From Candidatus Eisenbergiella intestinipullorum (GTDB lineage Bacteria; Bacillota; Clostridia; Lachnospirales; Lachnospiraceae): a stretch of DNA of 58,599 nucleotides. Positions 51,468 through 58,599 of this stretch are shown one piece after another. The notes beneath the pieces were generated by a model. The model did not search any database and had not been told where the DNA came from. It was given only the letters and a program-made list of their open reading frames with translations. Positions within the stretch are counted from its first letter, which is position 1. Every line of letters begins with the position of its first letter. The position numbers and the translations under genes were made by a program. The stretch lies in NCBI GenBank assembly GCA_019119815.1, contig DWWH01000029.1:1-58599 (forward strand). The letters run 5' to 3'.

Positions 51468-52436
51468 ATGGACACAGATAAATGGAATAAAAAAGAGCTG
51501 GTGCCGATCGCTGCCCTGCTTCTTTTCATCGCGCTGGTCCTGATCCTGTGCGCGGTGAGCGCAGGGCGGGAGGCGGACGCACAGCAGAGCGTTTCCGCCC
51601 TGCGGGAGGAAACGCAGACCGGAACGCAGAGCACCTCCGCTGCGCCGCAGGAGGAGACGCAGACCGGCATGCAGAGTGCTGCGCCGGTTTCGGAGCGGGA
51701 AATCGGGAGCGGCCCGGCAGCTTCGGACAAAGCGGTTCAAAGCGGGACGGAAGCTGCGGCAGAAAAGACGGAAGCGGAAATGCTGGCAGAGATGATGGAT
51801 TACTGGTCGAAGGGAAATGTGGAGGCGGTGGAGGATCTGAGCGGTCTGTCCCGTTACCGTGCCATGTCCGCCGCTCTCGGAGATCCTTCTCATTTTTTCT
51901 ATTACGGAGAAAGAAATGAAGAAGGGAAGCCGGAGGGATGCGGGATCGCTGTTTACGGTGAGGATCAGTATTATTATGGCGAATGGGAGAACGGCGTGCG
52001 TTCCGGGGAAGGCTCCTGGCTGAAAATGTATGATTACAGCGATTCCGACACCGGCTCCGACCGGACGCTGATCAGCCACAGCTATACCGGAAGCTGGCAG
52101 AATGATCTGCCGAACGGAGAAGGCCACGAGCAGTACGGTCTGGACATCGCTCAGGCAGAGGAGGGGAGCCGGTATCTTCAGAATGTGATGGGAAAATTCC
52201 GGGATGGACTATATGACGGAAGGATGTATCTTATGACGGAGGATGCCGGAGGCAACGTGCAGGAGTGGTACGGAAATGCGTCACAGGGCGTGTTTGAAAC
52301 CTTTGACGGAAGGGATCAGGAGGGCCGCGTCCCCATCTGCCAGGACGCAAAGGATGCGGACAGCCATCTGTGGATCCGGCCGCTTGACAACCTGAACCTG
52401 GGAATCGCGGAGCTGCGCGCAGCACACGGGGAGTAG
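51468..52436 (+). CDS. Membrane-anchored MORN-repeat-like protein
   Basis: The 322-residue product has one N-terminal helix (VPIAALLLFIALVLILCAVS) and a Thr/Gln/Glu-rich linker with two similar segments (EETQTGTQS, EETQTGMQS). The C-terminal domain has MORN-like units: YYYGEWENGVRSGEGSW, YTGSWQNDLPNGEGHEQY and GKFRDGLYDGRMYL. MORN domains bind lipids or proteins. It is predicted to face outward. The MATE gene follows after 36 bases, so the two may be co-transcribed. Confidence 0.75.
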   Translation: MDTDKWNKKELVPIAALLLFIALVLILCAVSAGREADAQQSVSALREETQTGTQSTSAAPQEETQTGMQSAAPVSEREIGSGPAASDKAVQSGTEAAAEKTEAEMLAEMMDYWSKGNVEAVEDLSGLSRYRAMSAALGDPSHFFYYGERNEEGKPEGCGIAVYGEDQYYYGEWENGVRSGEGSWLKMYDYSDSDTGSDRTLISHSYTGSWQNDLPNGEGHEQYGLDIAQAEEGSRYLQNVMGKFRDGLYDGRMYLMTEDAGGNVQEWYGNASQGVFETFDGRDQEGRVPICQDAKDADSHLWIRPLDNLNLGIAELRAAHGE

Positions 52437-52472
52437 ACAGAAGAAACGGAAAGTAAGGGGAGGAGTACGACA

Positions 52473-53939
52473 ATGAACAGAAGATCCATACAGGAACAGA
52501 AAAGCACCAAAGAAGCGCCCGAAGCACGGCAGGACGGGCAGACAGAAGACAGGACAGGGCGCGGGGAAAAGAGCGCCCGCTCCAGTGATAAGATGGGTAC
52601 CATGGCCATGAATCCGCTGCTTTTGTCCATGGCGCTTCCCATGATGATTTCCATGCTGGTGCAGGCCCTTTACAACATTGTGGACAGCGTGTTCGTATCC
52701 ATGATCAATGAAGATGCTTTGACGGCGGTGTCCCTGGCCTTTCCCATCCAGTCGCTGATGATCGCGGTGGGAGCGGGAACCGGCGTGGGCATCAACGCGG
52801 TCCTCTCCCGCAGCCTGGGAGAAAAGGATCAGGAAAGCGCGGACAAAGCGGCGAAAAACGGCATTTTCCTCGCGTTTCTCTCCTGCCTGCTTTTCATGAT
52901 CGTGGGGCTGGCCATTGCGAAGCCCTTTTATCTGAGCCAGACGGATGATCCGGAGATCGTTTCCTACGGCGTCAGCTATCTGACTATTGTCTGTGCGCTG
53001 TCTGTCGGCATGTTTTTCCAGATGACCTTTGAAAAGCTGCTCCAGTCCACCGGACGTACCCTTTACACCATGTTCACGCAGGGAGCGGGAGCTATCCTGA
53101 ATATCATTTTCGACCCGATCATGATCTTCGGCCTGTTCGGCTTTCCCAGAATGGGCGTGGCCGGAGCGGCAGCAGCCACTGTATTCGGACAGATCGTGGC
53201 CGCCATTCTCGCCATCTTTTTCAATGTGAAGATCAATAAGGACATTAATATCGGCTTCGGCGGATTCCGGCCGGACGGAAAAATGATCGCTACGATCTAT
53301 AAAGTGGGCATTCCCTCCATCATCATGCAGGCCATTGGTTCTGTCATGACCTATGGAATGAACCTGATCCTGATCCAGTTCACCTCCACGGCCACGGCGG
53401 TATTCGGCGTATACTATAAGGTACAGAGCTTCGTGTTCATGCCTGTGTTCGGCCTGAATAACGGTATGGTACCCATCATCGCCTATAATTACGGAGCGGG
53501 AAATCAGAAGCGGGTGCGCCAGGTGGTAAGACTGAGTGTTTTGTACGCAGTTGCCATCATGCTGGTCGGTCTGCTGGTCTTCCAGACCATTCCCGACAGG
53601 CTCCTTGGACTTTTCAACGCCTCTGAAAATATGCTTGCGATCGGAGACCGGGCGCTTCGCACCATCAGCTTAAGCTTTCTGTTCGCGGGCTTCTGCATCG
53701 TGATCGGAAGCCTTTTCCAGGCACTGGGAAACGGTGTTTACAGCCTCTGTGTGTCCGTCGCCAGACAGCTCGTGGTACTGCTTCCCGCAGCGTTTCTCCT
53801 GTCTCTGACCGGGAAGGTGGAAAACGTATGGTGGGCCTTCCCCATCGCGGAGATCATGTCCCTGTGTGTGACCCTGTTTTTCTATCGCCGGATCGATAAG
53901 AAGATTATCCGGAATATTGGGAAAAAGTCAGAGGAATGA
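52473..53939 (+). CDS. MATE family efflux transporter
   Basis: A 488-residue MATE protein with 12 helices. The first 45 residues are a hydrophilic, charged extension (RSIQEQKSTKEAPEARQ) that other family members usually lack. Family segments include LVQALYNIVDSVFVSMI and AVGAGTGVGINAVLSRSLGE. GGGGAGG precedes ATG 52473. It is the third MATE gene in the window; the pumped compound is unknown. Confidence 0.93.
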   Translation: MNRRSIQEQKSTKEAPEARQDGQTEDRTGRGEKSARSSDKMGTMAMNPLLLSMALPMMISMLVQALYNIVDSVFVSMINEDALTAVSLAFPIQSLMIAVGAGTGVGINAVLSRSLGEKDQESADKAAKNGIFLAFLSCLLFMIVGLAIAKPFYLSQTDDPEIVSYGVSYLTIVCALSVGMFFQMTFEKLLQSTGRTLYTMFTQGAGAILNIIFDPIMIFGLFGFPRMGVAGAAAATVFGQIVAAILAIFFNVKINKDINIGFGGFRPDGKMIATIYKVGIPSIIMQAIGSVMTYGMNLILIQFTSTATAVFGVYYKVQSFVFMPVFGLNNGMVPIIAYNYGAGNQKRVRQVVRLSVLYAVAIMLVGLLVFQTIPDRLLGLFNASENMLAIGDRALRTISLSFLFAGFCIVIGSLFQALGNGVYSLCVSVARQLVVLLPAAFLLSLTGKVENVWWAFPIAEIMSLCVTLFFYRRIDKKIIRNIGKKSEE

Positions 53940-53966
53940 AAAAAATCCGATCATAGGAAAGCGATA

Positions 53967-53991
53967 CCGGCGCTTCCTTACGAAGCGCCGG
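53967..53991 (+). terminator. Hairpin after the third MATE gene
   Basis: CCGGCGCTTC pairs perfectly with GAAGCGCCGG around CTTAC, 27 bases past the stop. There is no T tract. Confidence 0.5.
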
Positions 53992-54011
53992 ATGCAGTGA
54001 AAGAAAAATGG

Positions 54012-54126
54012 TATTGAATCCTGCAACCCGGGATGATAGAATACAGCTAAGCATAAACATTCTGTAAGCCGTTCGGCTGTCGGCGGATTCTCCGCCACAT
54101 GTCACATCTGACATTCCATTCAGAAA
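54012..54126 (+). repeat. Rpn-leader direct repeat, copy 1
   Basis: About 115 bases upstream of the intact Rpn gene match 55362-55476 at a constant offset of 1350. Bases 54040-54083 are identical to 55390-55433 (44 bases), including AAGCCGTTCGGCTGT, which can form a small hairpin. The tail (ATCTGACATTC.ATTCAGAA) also matches. It probably moves or duplicates together with Rpn genes. Confidence 0.8.
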
Positions 54127-54274
54127 CTCTATGCTTGATTCCGGAACAAACGCAACAAAAGAAACCAGGCGGGAGCGGACGAGGGGAATGCCGTACCCGC
54201 CGCACAGGCGGAGACGCTGTTTCCTGTGTGGATAAGATGACAGAGGCAGCAGCCTCCGCGGAAACGGAGGTACG

Positions 54275-55273
54275 ATGAGTGAAGCAGTATATGCCAACAG
54301 AAAGCACAAGGACACGGTATTCCGGATGCTCTACAGCGACAAAAGGGCTATTCTGGAGCTGTACAACGCCCTGAACGGGACGGACTATCAGGATCCGGAC
54401 GACCTGACGGTCACCACGCTGGAAAACGCGGTCTATATGTCCATGAAGAACGACGTATCCTTTCTGCTGGACGAAAGGATGACCCTGTACGAGCACCAGT
54501 CCACGTGGAATCCGAACATGCCCCTGCGTGACCTGATCTATATCGCGCGGCTTATGGAAAAGTATGTGAATAAAAGATCGCTGTATCAGTCCGAAATGAT
54601 CAGGATCCCGGCGCCCCATTTCGTGGTGTTCTACAATGGGAAAGAGAAGGAACCGGAGGATACCACCATAAAGCTGTCGGACGCCTTCCTTCAGAAGGAA
54701 GAGGAACCGGAACTGGAGCTGAAGGTGCGGTATCTGAACATCAACCAGGGATGCAATCCGGAGCTGATGGAACGGTGCAGGACACTAAGGGAATACAGTG
54801 AATTCGTGGGCCGGATCCGGAGATATGCGGTTGGGGAAACAACGATTGAAGAAGCGGTGGACAGAGCCGTAACAGAATGTATCGCGGAGGGAATTCTTGC
54901 GGACTTCCTGAGCGGCCAGAGAGCGGAGGTGATCGCCATGTCGATCTTCGAGTATAACGAAGAAGCGGAAATGAAGAAACTCAGAAAAGGGGAGCAGGAG
55001 ATTGGGGAAAAAAGAGGAGAAATAAAAGGTGAAATAAGAGGTGAAATAAGAGGCAGGGCAAAAGGACGAATAGAGGGCCGGTCTGAAGGTTTTGCCAGCT
55101 CCTGTTTATTTGCCCTGGAAAGTCACGGGACCGTGCCGGAATGGTTGAAAAGGCGGATTACAGAAGAAACGGCCCCGGAACTTGTGGAAACATGGATGAA
55201 GGCGGCAATAACGACGGCTTCCATAGAAAGCTTTCTGGAAAAAACAGGCCTGAAGGCTCCGGAAAGCGAATAA
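54275..55273 (+). CDS. Rpn family PD-(D/E)XK nuclease/transposase-like protein
   Basis: A 332-residue protein of the Rpn (recombination-promoting nuclease, formerly transposase_31/YhgA-like) type. The PD-(D/E)XK core is visible: MKNDVSFLL supplies the Asp and TLYEHQST the Glu-x-Gln, followed by IARLMEKYVNKR. In the middle are RTLREYSEFVGRIR and GILADFLSGQRAEVIAMSIF. Near residue 250 is a repetitive GEIKGEIRGEIRGRAKG stretch encoded by near-identical 12-base units, then a C-terminal helical module (GTVPEWLKRRITEE...SFLEKTGL). GGAGG precedes ATG 54275. Homologues cause RecA-independent recombination. Confidence 0.88.
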   Translation: MSEAVYANRKHKDTVFRMLYSDKRAILELYNALNGTDYQDPDDLTVTTLENAVYMSMKNDVSFLLDERMTLYEHQSTWNPNMPLRDLIYIARLMEKYVNKRSLYQSEMIRIPAPHFVVFYNGKEKEPEDTTIKLSDAFLQKEEEPELELKVRYLNINQGCNPELMERCRTLREYSEFVGRIRRYAVGETTIEEAVDRAVTECIAEGILADFLSGQRAEVIAMSIFEYNEEAEMKKLRKGEQEIGEKRGEIKGEIRGEIRGRAKGRIEGRSEGFASSCLFALESHGTVPEWLKRRITEETAPELVETWMKAAITTASIESFLEKTGLKAPESE

Positions 55274-55361
55274 CCTGTTCTGCAAAAAAATACCGGCAAA
55301 TCAAAAACATCGTATCCATGTCCTTTAAAGCGGCATGGATACGCCATATATGTAAAAATAG

Positions 55362-55476
55362 GATTGAAACCCGCAAGCCGGGATGCTACAATACAGCTAA
55401 GCATAAACATTCTGTAAGCCGTTCGGCTGTCGGTTGTTCTGCTGTTATCTGTCGAATCTGACATTCTATTCAGAAT
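55362..55476 (+). repeat. Rpn-leader direct repeat, copy 2
   Basis: Second copy of the leader at 54012-54126. Here it precedes a shortened Rpn-related gene, indicating that a whole leader-plus-Rpn unit was duplicated and then eroded. Apart from this repeat, the 390-base gap 55274-55663 holds AT-rich sequence with no further element I can support. Confidence 0.8.
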
Positions 55477-55663
55477 TTCTTAAAAAAATTCCAGGTTAAA
55501 ACAGATTACATACATATGAAACAAAAATGTGTAAAAAGCTGCCTTGCCTTTTACCCGCAATTTTCCGTTGTGGGTACAGTAGAGAGCTGGCCGGGCCGGA
55601 AATCCCGCACAGCATTAAGGTAGTATAAGCGATAGAAAGAGAATAAAAAGTGGAGGTGTTGAA

Positions 55664-56344
55664 ATGTTTGAATGCAGCAAAGAAGAAGTAATGGAAGAAA
55701 CGAGGCGGATAGCATTTAAAGAGGGATTTATAGTAGGGTTTGCTGAGACAAAAGCGAAAGAAATGGCGACAGCCGTTTTGCATGTTCTTCAGCTCTTCGG
55801 GGAAGTGCCGGAGTATGTACAGGAACGAATTGAGAAGGAAACCAATTTTACAAGGCAGGAGGAGTGGCTGAAAATAGCAGTACGTGCAGGGAGTATGGAT
55901 AAATTTCTGGATCAAAGCGGACTGACCGAGTACCGGAACGGGCTGGGGGACGGAATGGCCAGGGCGGTTTTAGAGATTCTTAAACTACGCTGGGATGTCC
56001 CTGAACCTGTTCAGAAGGCTGTTTTGGTTCAGTACGATCTTTCTTTGTTGCTCAGATGGTTACAAAAGGCAATCGAAGAGGAGATGCCGGAAGAACTGTT
56101 TAAGGAGATTAGACAAAAAGGAAAAAAATATGAAGATGAGAAGTTTGAAAAAATAAAGCGTGAACTGCCTCAGAAATGGAAACAGAGGGTAGAGGAAGTG
56201 GCAGAAGAAGCAGTGAAGAAAAGAACTGTAGAACTAATGTCAGAAGGAGGAACCGGAACTGGAACGGAGGATCTGGTATTGGAACATCAATCGGGGGCAC
56301 AACCCGGAACTGATGGAAAGGTGCAGGACCCTGCGGGAGTATAG
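55664..56344 (+). CDS. Protein built from Rpn C-terminal modules
   Basis: A 226-residue product behind GGAGG. It lacks the nuclease core. Residues about 36-85 (LHVLQLFGEVPEYVQERIEK...WLKIAVRAGSMDKFLDQSGL) align with the C-terminal module of the neighbouring Rpn protein (GTVPEWLKRR...FLEKTGL). A second, looser copy follows (LEILKLRWDVPEPVQKAVLV...LRWLQKAIE). The last 34 or so codons (from about 56241) read through the Rpn remnant in the wrong frame, so the natural C-terminus has been lost or replaced. It may be expressed and may compete with Rpn for partners; function unknown. Confidence 0.65.
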   Translation: MFECSKEEVMEETRRIAFKEGFIVGFAETKAKEMATAVLHVLQLFGEVPEYVQERIEKETNFTRQEEWLKIAVRAGSMDKFLDQSGLTEYRNGLGDGMARAVLEILKLRWDVPEPVQKAVLVQYDLSLLLRWLQKAIEEEMPEELFKEIRQKGKKYEDEKFEKIKRELPQKWKQRVEEVAEEAVKKRTVELMSEGGTGTGTEDLVLEHQSGAQPGTDGKVQDPAGV

Positions 56345-56783
56345 CGAATTTGTGGCCCGGATCAGGAAATATGCAGCTGGGGAAACAGCGATCGGGGAAG
56401 CGGTGGACAGGGCTGTGACGGAGTGCATAGAGGAAGGGATCCTTGCGGACTTCCTGAGCGGTCAGAGAGCGGAGGTGATCGCCATGTCGATCTTCGAGTA
56501 TAACGAAGAAGAGGAAATGAGGAAGCTTCGAGAAGGGGAACATCAAATAGGGCAAGAAGAAGGAGAGATAAAAGGAGAAATAAAAGGCCGTGCTAAAGGT
56601 TTTGCCGAATCCTGCCTATTTACTTTGGAAAGTCACGGAACCGTGCCGGAATGGCTGAAAAGGCGGATTCGGGAGGAAACAGCCCCGGAAGCTGTGGAAG
56701 CGTGGATGCAGGCGGCAGTAACGACCGGTTCGGTAGAAGCTTTTCTGGAAAAAACCGGCCTGAAAGCGCCTGAAAACGAATAA
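56241..56783 (+). pseudogene. 5'-truncated Rpn family gene
   Basis: From 56241 the frame reads QKEEPELERRIWYWNINRGH and continues NPELMERCRTLREYSEFVAR, GILADFLSGQRAEVIAMSIF and a C-terminal module ending EKTGLKAPENE. It is nearly the same as the second half of the intact Rpn protein at 54275. A stop (TAA at 56235) lies just upstream and the nuclease core is missing. An internal ATG at 56313 could give a 156-residue product, but its ribosome binding site is poor. Most likely it is a decayed duplicate. Confidence 0.8.
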
Positions 56784-56900
56784 CTTCTTTCTGAAAAAAG
56801 AACATCGGCAAATCAAAAAGCAGCGTATCCCTGTCCTGCAAAGCGGCATAGATACGCTGTTTCTTTCTGAAAAAATCCTGAGAAATCATATTTCCCATAT

Positions 56901-57077
56901 CTACAACTGCAGCTCCATATGCTCCAGAGCGTATTGGAGAGCGATGCAGATCAGTTCGTTTCTGGAACGGTTGGTTCTGGCGGAAAGCTCATTGTATTTG
57001 TCCTGCAACGTTTTATCGATCCGGATCGTCATGGTGACGGCTTTCTCTTCTTTTGTGGTGATGATGAGTTTTTCCAT
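56901..57077 (-). CDS. Ribbon-helix-helix protein (paralogue 2)
   Basis: A 58-residue protein with the CopG/Arc-type pattern: a basic beta strand (TMTIRIDKTLQDKYNEL) and two helices (RTNRSRNELICIALQYALEH). It is about 70% identical to the protein at 57190-57375, evidently by tandem duplication. Such small proteins bind DNA as dimers, as antitoxins, plasmid copy regulators or autorepressors. No toxin-like gene is adjacent. It lies downstream of its paralogue and of an inverted repeat (57091-57133). Confidence 0.8.
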   Translation of the reverse strand: MEKLIITTKEEKAVTMTIRIDKTLQDKYNELSARTNRSRNELICIALQYALEHMELQL

Positions 57078-57090
57078 TTATAATAAAAAA

Positions 57091-57133
57091 TCCTTTCACT
57101 GTTAAATGAATTATATATTTACCAGTGAAAGGA
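57091..57133 (-). promoter_or_regulatory. Inverted repeat between the two RHH genes
   Basis: TCCTTTCACTG (57091-57101) and CAGTGAAAGGA (57123-57133) form a perfect 11-bp inverted repeat around an AT-rich centre (ATTATATATTTA). Lying directly upstream of the second RHH gene, it may be an operator covering a promoter, or a terminator for the first gene. Confidence 0.55.
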
Positions 57134-57189
57134 ATCTATAACACAATATGATGTAAAATATGAATACAAAGTGAATGCAAAGCTATGAT

Positions 57190-57375
57190 TCAGGTGATAT
57201 CCTTTATTTCCATATGTTCCAGCGCAAATTGAAGCGCCATGGAGATCAGTTCATTTCTGGAACGGTTGGTCTGAACAGCCAGTTCATTGTACTTGTCCTG
57301 CAGCGATTTATCTATCCGTATTGTCATCGTGATTGTCTTACTTTCTTTTGGTGTAATAACCAGTTTATCCATCAT
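57190..57375 (-). CDS. Ribbon-helix-helix protein (paralogue 1)
   Basis: A 61-residue RHH protein (TITMTIRIDKSLQDKYNELA, then QTNRSRNELISMALQFALEH). The DNA-contacting strand is TMTIRID. GGAGG lies eight bases ahead of ATG 57375. It is divergent from the glycosidase gene at 57544, with its own promoter, so it could regulate itself, its paralogue or that neighbour. No toxin is seen. Confidence 0.83.
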   Translation of the reverse strand: MMDKLVITPKESKTITMTIRIDKSLQDKYNELAVQTNRSRNELISMALQFALEHMEIKDIT

Positions 57376-57398
57376 AAATGTGCCTCCGCTTTTACTTC

Positions 57399-57428
57399 AT
57401 TATAAGAGTAGCTCTTTATGTGAATCAA
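57399..57428 (-). promoter_or_regulatory. Promoter for RHH paralogue 1
   Basis: On the minus strand TTGATT (57428-57423), 18 bases, TATAAT (57404-57399). Confidence 0.7.
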
Positions 57429-57453
57429 TAACACAAAAAGAAATTAAAAGCGA

Positions 57454-57482
57454 TTGATATTTGTGTTACATTATGGTAATAT
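57454..57482 (+). promoter_or_regulatory. Promoter for the propeller glycosidase gene
   Basis: TTGATA (57454-57459), 17 bases, TAATAT (57477-57482). It is back to back with the RHH promoter, 25 bases apart, so one bound repressor could shut both. Confidence 0.65.
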
Positions 57483-57543
57483 GACCTTATTACGGGAGAG
57501 TCACTATTAACATTTACCATACAAACAAAAAAGGAGGCGCAAA

Positions 57544-58470
57544 ATGGAGGGATTTTGCACAGGAACCAGAGCGGGCTGGGAGAAATTTGAAGGGAACCCG
57601 GTTCTGGGAGGAAGCTATGGGGTATGCTTCGATATCTCCGTGCTGGAGACGGACGGAGGATACCGCATGTACTTCAGCTGGAGAACCAGAAAAAGCATTG
57701 CGGTCACGGACAGCAGGGATGGATTTTCCTGGTCGGAGCCGGAAATCTGCCTTGCTCCGCGCCCGACCCCGCAGGGGTGGGAGAATGATCTGAACCGGCC
57801 GGCGGTTGTTTACCGGGAGGGGATTTATCACATGTGGTATACCGGACAGTTTCATTCCGGAGACAGGGGAGGAACCTCCCACATCTTTTATGCGGTAAGC
57901 GAAGACGGCATTCATTTTCAGAGAAAACAGGACGAACCGGTGCTTTGGCCGGAGGAGCCCTGGGAGAAATCGTCGCTGATGTGTCCGGATGTGATGTGGG
58001 ACGAAGAAGAACAGCTCTATAAAATGTGGTATTCGGGCGGAGAAAAGTATGAACCGAACGCCATTGGATACGCGGTGAGCAAGGACGGGATCCACTGGAA
58101 AAAAAGAGCGGGAAACCCTGTTTTTCAGGCAGATCCGGAGAATCCGTGGGAGCAGCACAAAGCTGCGGGCTGTCATGTGATAAAGCTGGACGGGGAATAT
58201 CTGATGTTCTATATCGGCTATCAGAATGAAGACTACGCGCAGATCGGGCTGGCAAAATCGAAGGACGGGGTGAGCGGATGGATGCGCCATCCGGAGAACC
58301 CGATCATTGCGCCGGATCCGGGCGCGTGGGATGGAGAGGCCTGCTATAAACCCTATGCGATCTATGACGGAAACAGGTGGATGCTCTGGTATAACGGCCG
58401 AAAGGGACATGTGGAGCAGATCGGCGTTGCGGTCCATGAGGGCTGGGAGCTGGGTTTTCAGGGGGACTAA
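57544..58470 (+). CDS. GH43/GH130-like five-bladed propeller enzyme
   Basis: A 308-residue beta-propeller protein with repeated blade motifs (YRMYFSWRTRKSIAVTDS, YHMWYTGQFHSGDRG, YAVSEDGIHFQR, LYKMWYSGGEKYEPNAIGY, YLMFYIGYQNEDYAQIGLAK, WMLWYNGRKGHVEQIGVAV). Acidic residues fit the glycosidase or phosphorylase layout (CFDISVLETDGGY, LMCPDVMWDEEE, DGEACYKPYAIYD). It resembles GH43/GH130-type enzymes, but the family is uncertain. No signal peptide. A ribosome binding site (AAGGAGG) precedes ATG 57544. The family B repeat begins right after its stop and hairpin 1 could serve as its terminator. Confidence 0.78.
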   Translation: MEGFCTGTRAGWEKFEGNPVLGGSYGVCFDISVLETDGGYRMYFSWRTRKSIAVTDSRDGFSWSEPEICLAPRPTPQGWENDLNRPAVVYREGIYHMWYTGQFHSGDRGGTSHIFYAVSEDGIHFQRKQDEPVLWPEEPWEKSSLMCPDVMWDEEEQLYKMWYSGGEKYEPNAIGYAVSKDGIHWKKRAGNPVFQADPENPWEQHKAAGCHVIKLDGEYLMFYIGYQNEDYAQIGLAKSKDGVSGWMRHPENPIIAPDPGAWDGEACYKPYAIYDGNRWMLWYNGRKGHVEQIGVAVHEGWELGFQGD

Positions 58471-58599
58471 GATTGAAAAATAAGCCTGATGGCTTATTTT
58501 TCAATCGGCAGTTTTGCGCCGAAGCACAAAACTGCTGTGATCGCAGAGGAGAAATCACATGCGTGATTTCTCCTCGCGGCCTCAGCGTAGAACGCTTCG
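58471..58599 (+). repeat. Multi-hairpin repeat, family B, copy 3 (cut by window end)
   Basis: Hairpin 1 is a perfect 16-bp stem (58471-58486/58491-58506) with loop TGAT; hairpin 2 a 9-bp stem (58508-58516/58527-58535) with loop CGCCGAAGCA; then TGTGATCGCAG; hairpin 3 a 13-bp stem (58546-58558/58563-58575) with loop ATGC; then CCTCAGCG.AGAACGCTTCG, where the window ends. All three stems differ from copy 1 yet remain fully paired. A GGAGGG and a gene start are expected just beyond. Confidence 0.85.

Noticed and set aside
56313..56783. 156-codon frame as an intact gene
   Set aside because: It is the 3' half of an Rpn gene without the nuclease core and without a good ribosome binding site; I list it as a pseudogene.
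1..58599. CRISPR array, IS element ends, phage genes or rRNA
   Set aside because: No regularly spaced identical repeats with unique spacers, no transposase with terminal inverted repeats, and no phage structural or rRNA sequence were seen. The Rpn genes are transposase-related by family but show no defined element ends.

Overview
The window comes from a Gram-positive anaerobe, most likely a gut Lachnospiraceae/Clostridia relative. The rpmE - DUF1385 - prmC - prfA order is typical of Clostridia. The visible promoters are classic sigma-A sites and the ribosome binding sites are strong GGAGG types. The sugar transporter is an LplB/LplC-type ABC importer with a lipoprotein binding protein, and most coding DNA is fairly GC-rich. 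All identifications below come from reading motifs and gene order; no database was searched.

Region 1 (1-3.4 kb) is core translation: the end of rpmE, a DUF1385 membrane protein overlapping prmC, and prfA. Region 2 (3.5-9.4 kb) is mixed: a truncated HIT-like protein, a nucleotidyltransferase, a MATE pump, a zinc alcohol dehydrogenase, an LD-carboxypeptidase-like protein, and a YitT protein with an attenuator-like leader.

Region 3 (9.5-36.6 kb) is a large carbohydrate-use locus. It holds a clan GH-A hydrolase, a GH88 unsaturated glucuronyl hydrolase, a three-gene ABC importer, a GH35 beta-galactosidase, LacI and AraC regulators, a MATE pump, a GH2 beta-galactosidase, a second AraC, a GH27 alpha-galactosidase, a GH43-like enzyme, a third AraC, KduI, a KduD-like dehydrogenase, a carbohydrate-binding-like protein, a heparinase II/III-type lyase and a rhamnose mutarotase. 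Only the binding protein has an export signal, so degradation should take place on imported oligosaccharides in the cytoplasm. Taken together (lyase, unsaturated-uronate hydrolase, KduI/KduD, rhamnose mutarotase, several galactosidases) the set fits galactan chains decorated with uronic acid and rhamnose. Type II arabinogalactan with Rha-GlcA caps is my leading, unproven hypothesis.

Region 4 (36.7-54 kb) is housekeeping and envelope: a transglutaminase-like protein, a very Cys-rich protein, a coiled-coil protein, tRNA-Val(GAC), an Rrf2 regulator with a CcdA-thioredoxin fusion, AsnA, three polytopic or surface-polymer proteins (an acyltransferase-like protein, YfhO, an LTA-synthase-like sulfatase), a GNAT acetyltransferase, a MORN-like protein and a third MATE pump. 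Region 5 (54-57.5 kb) is more AT-rich and appears transferred: an intact Rpn/PD-(D/E)XK gene, a protein made only of its C-terminal modules, a decapitated second Rpn copy, and two tandem ribbon-helix-helix proteins. The window ends with a GH43/GH130-like propeller enzyme.

The most unusual feature is a set of intergenic repeats. Family A (about 135 bp, four copies) is a palindromic element. Family B (three copies) is a multi-hairpin element whose stems differ in sequence but stay paired while loops and junctions are conserved; its terminal core supplies the Shine-Dalgarno of the downstream gene in two of the three copies.
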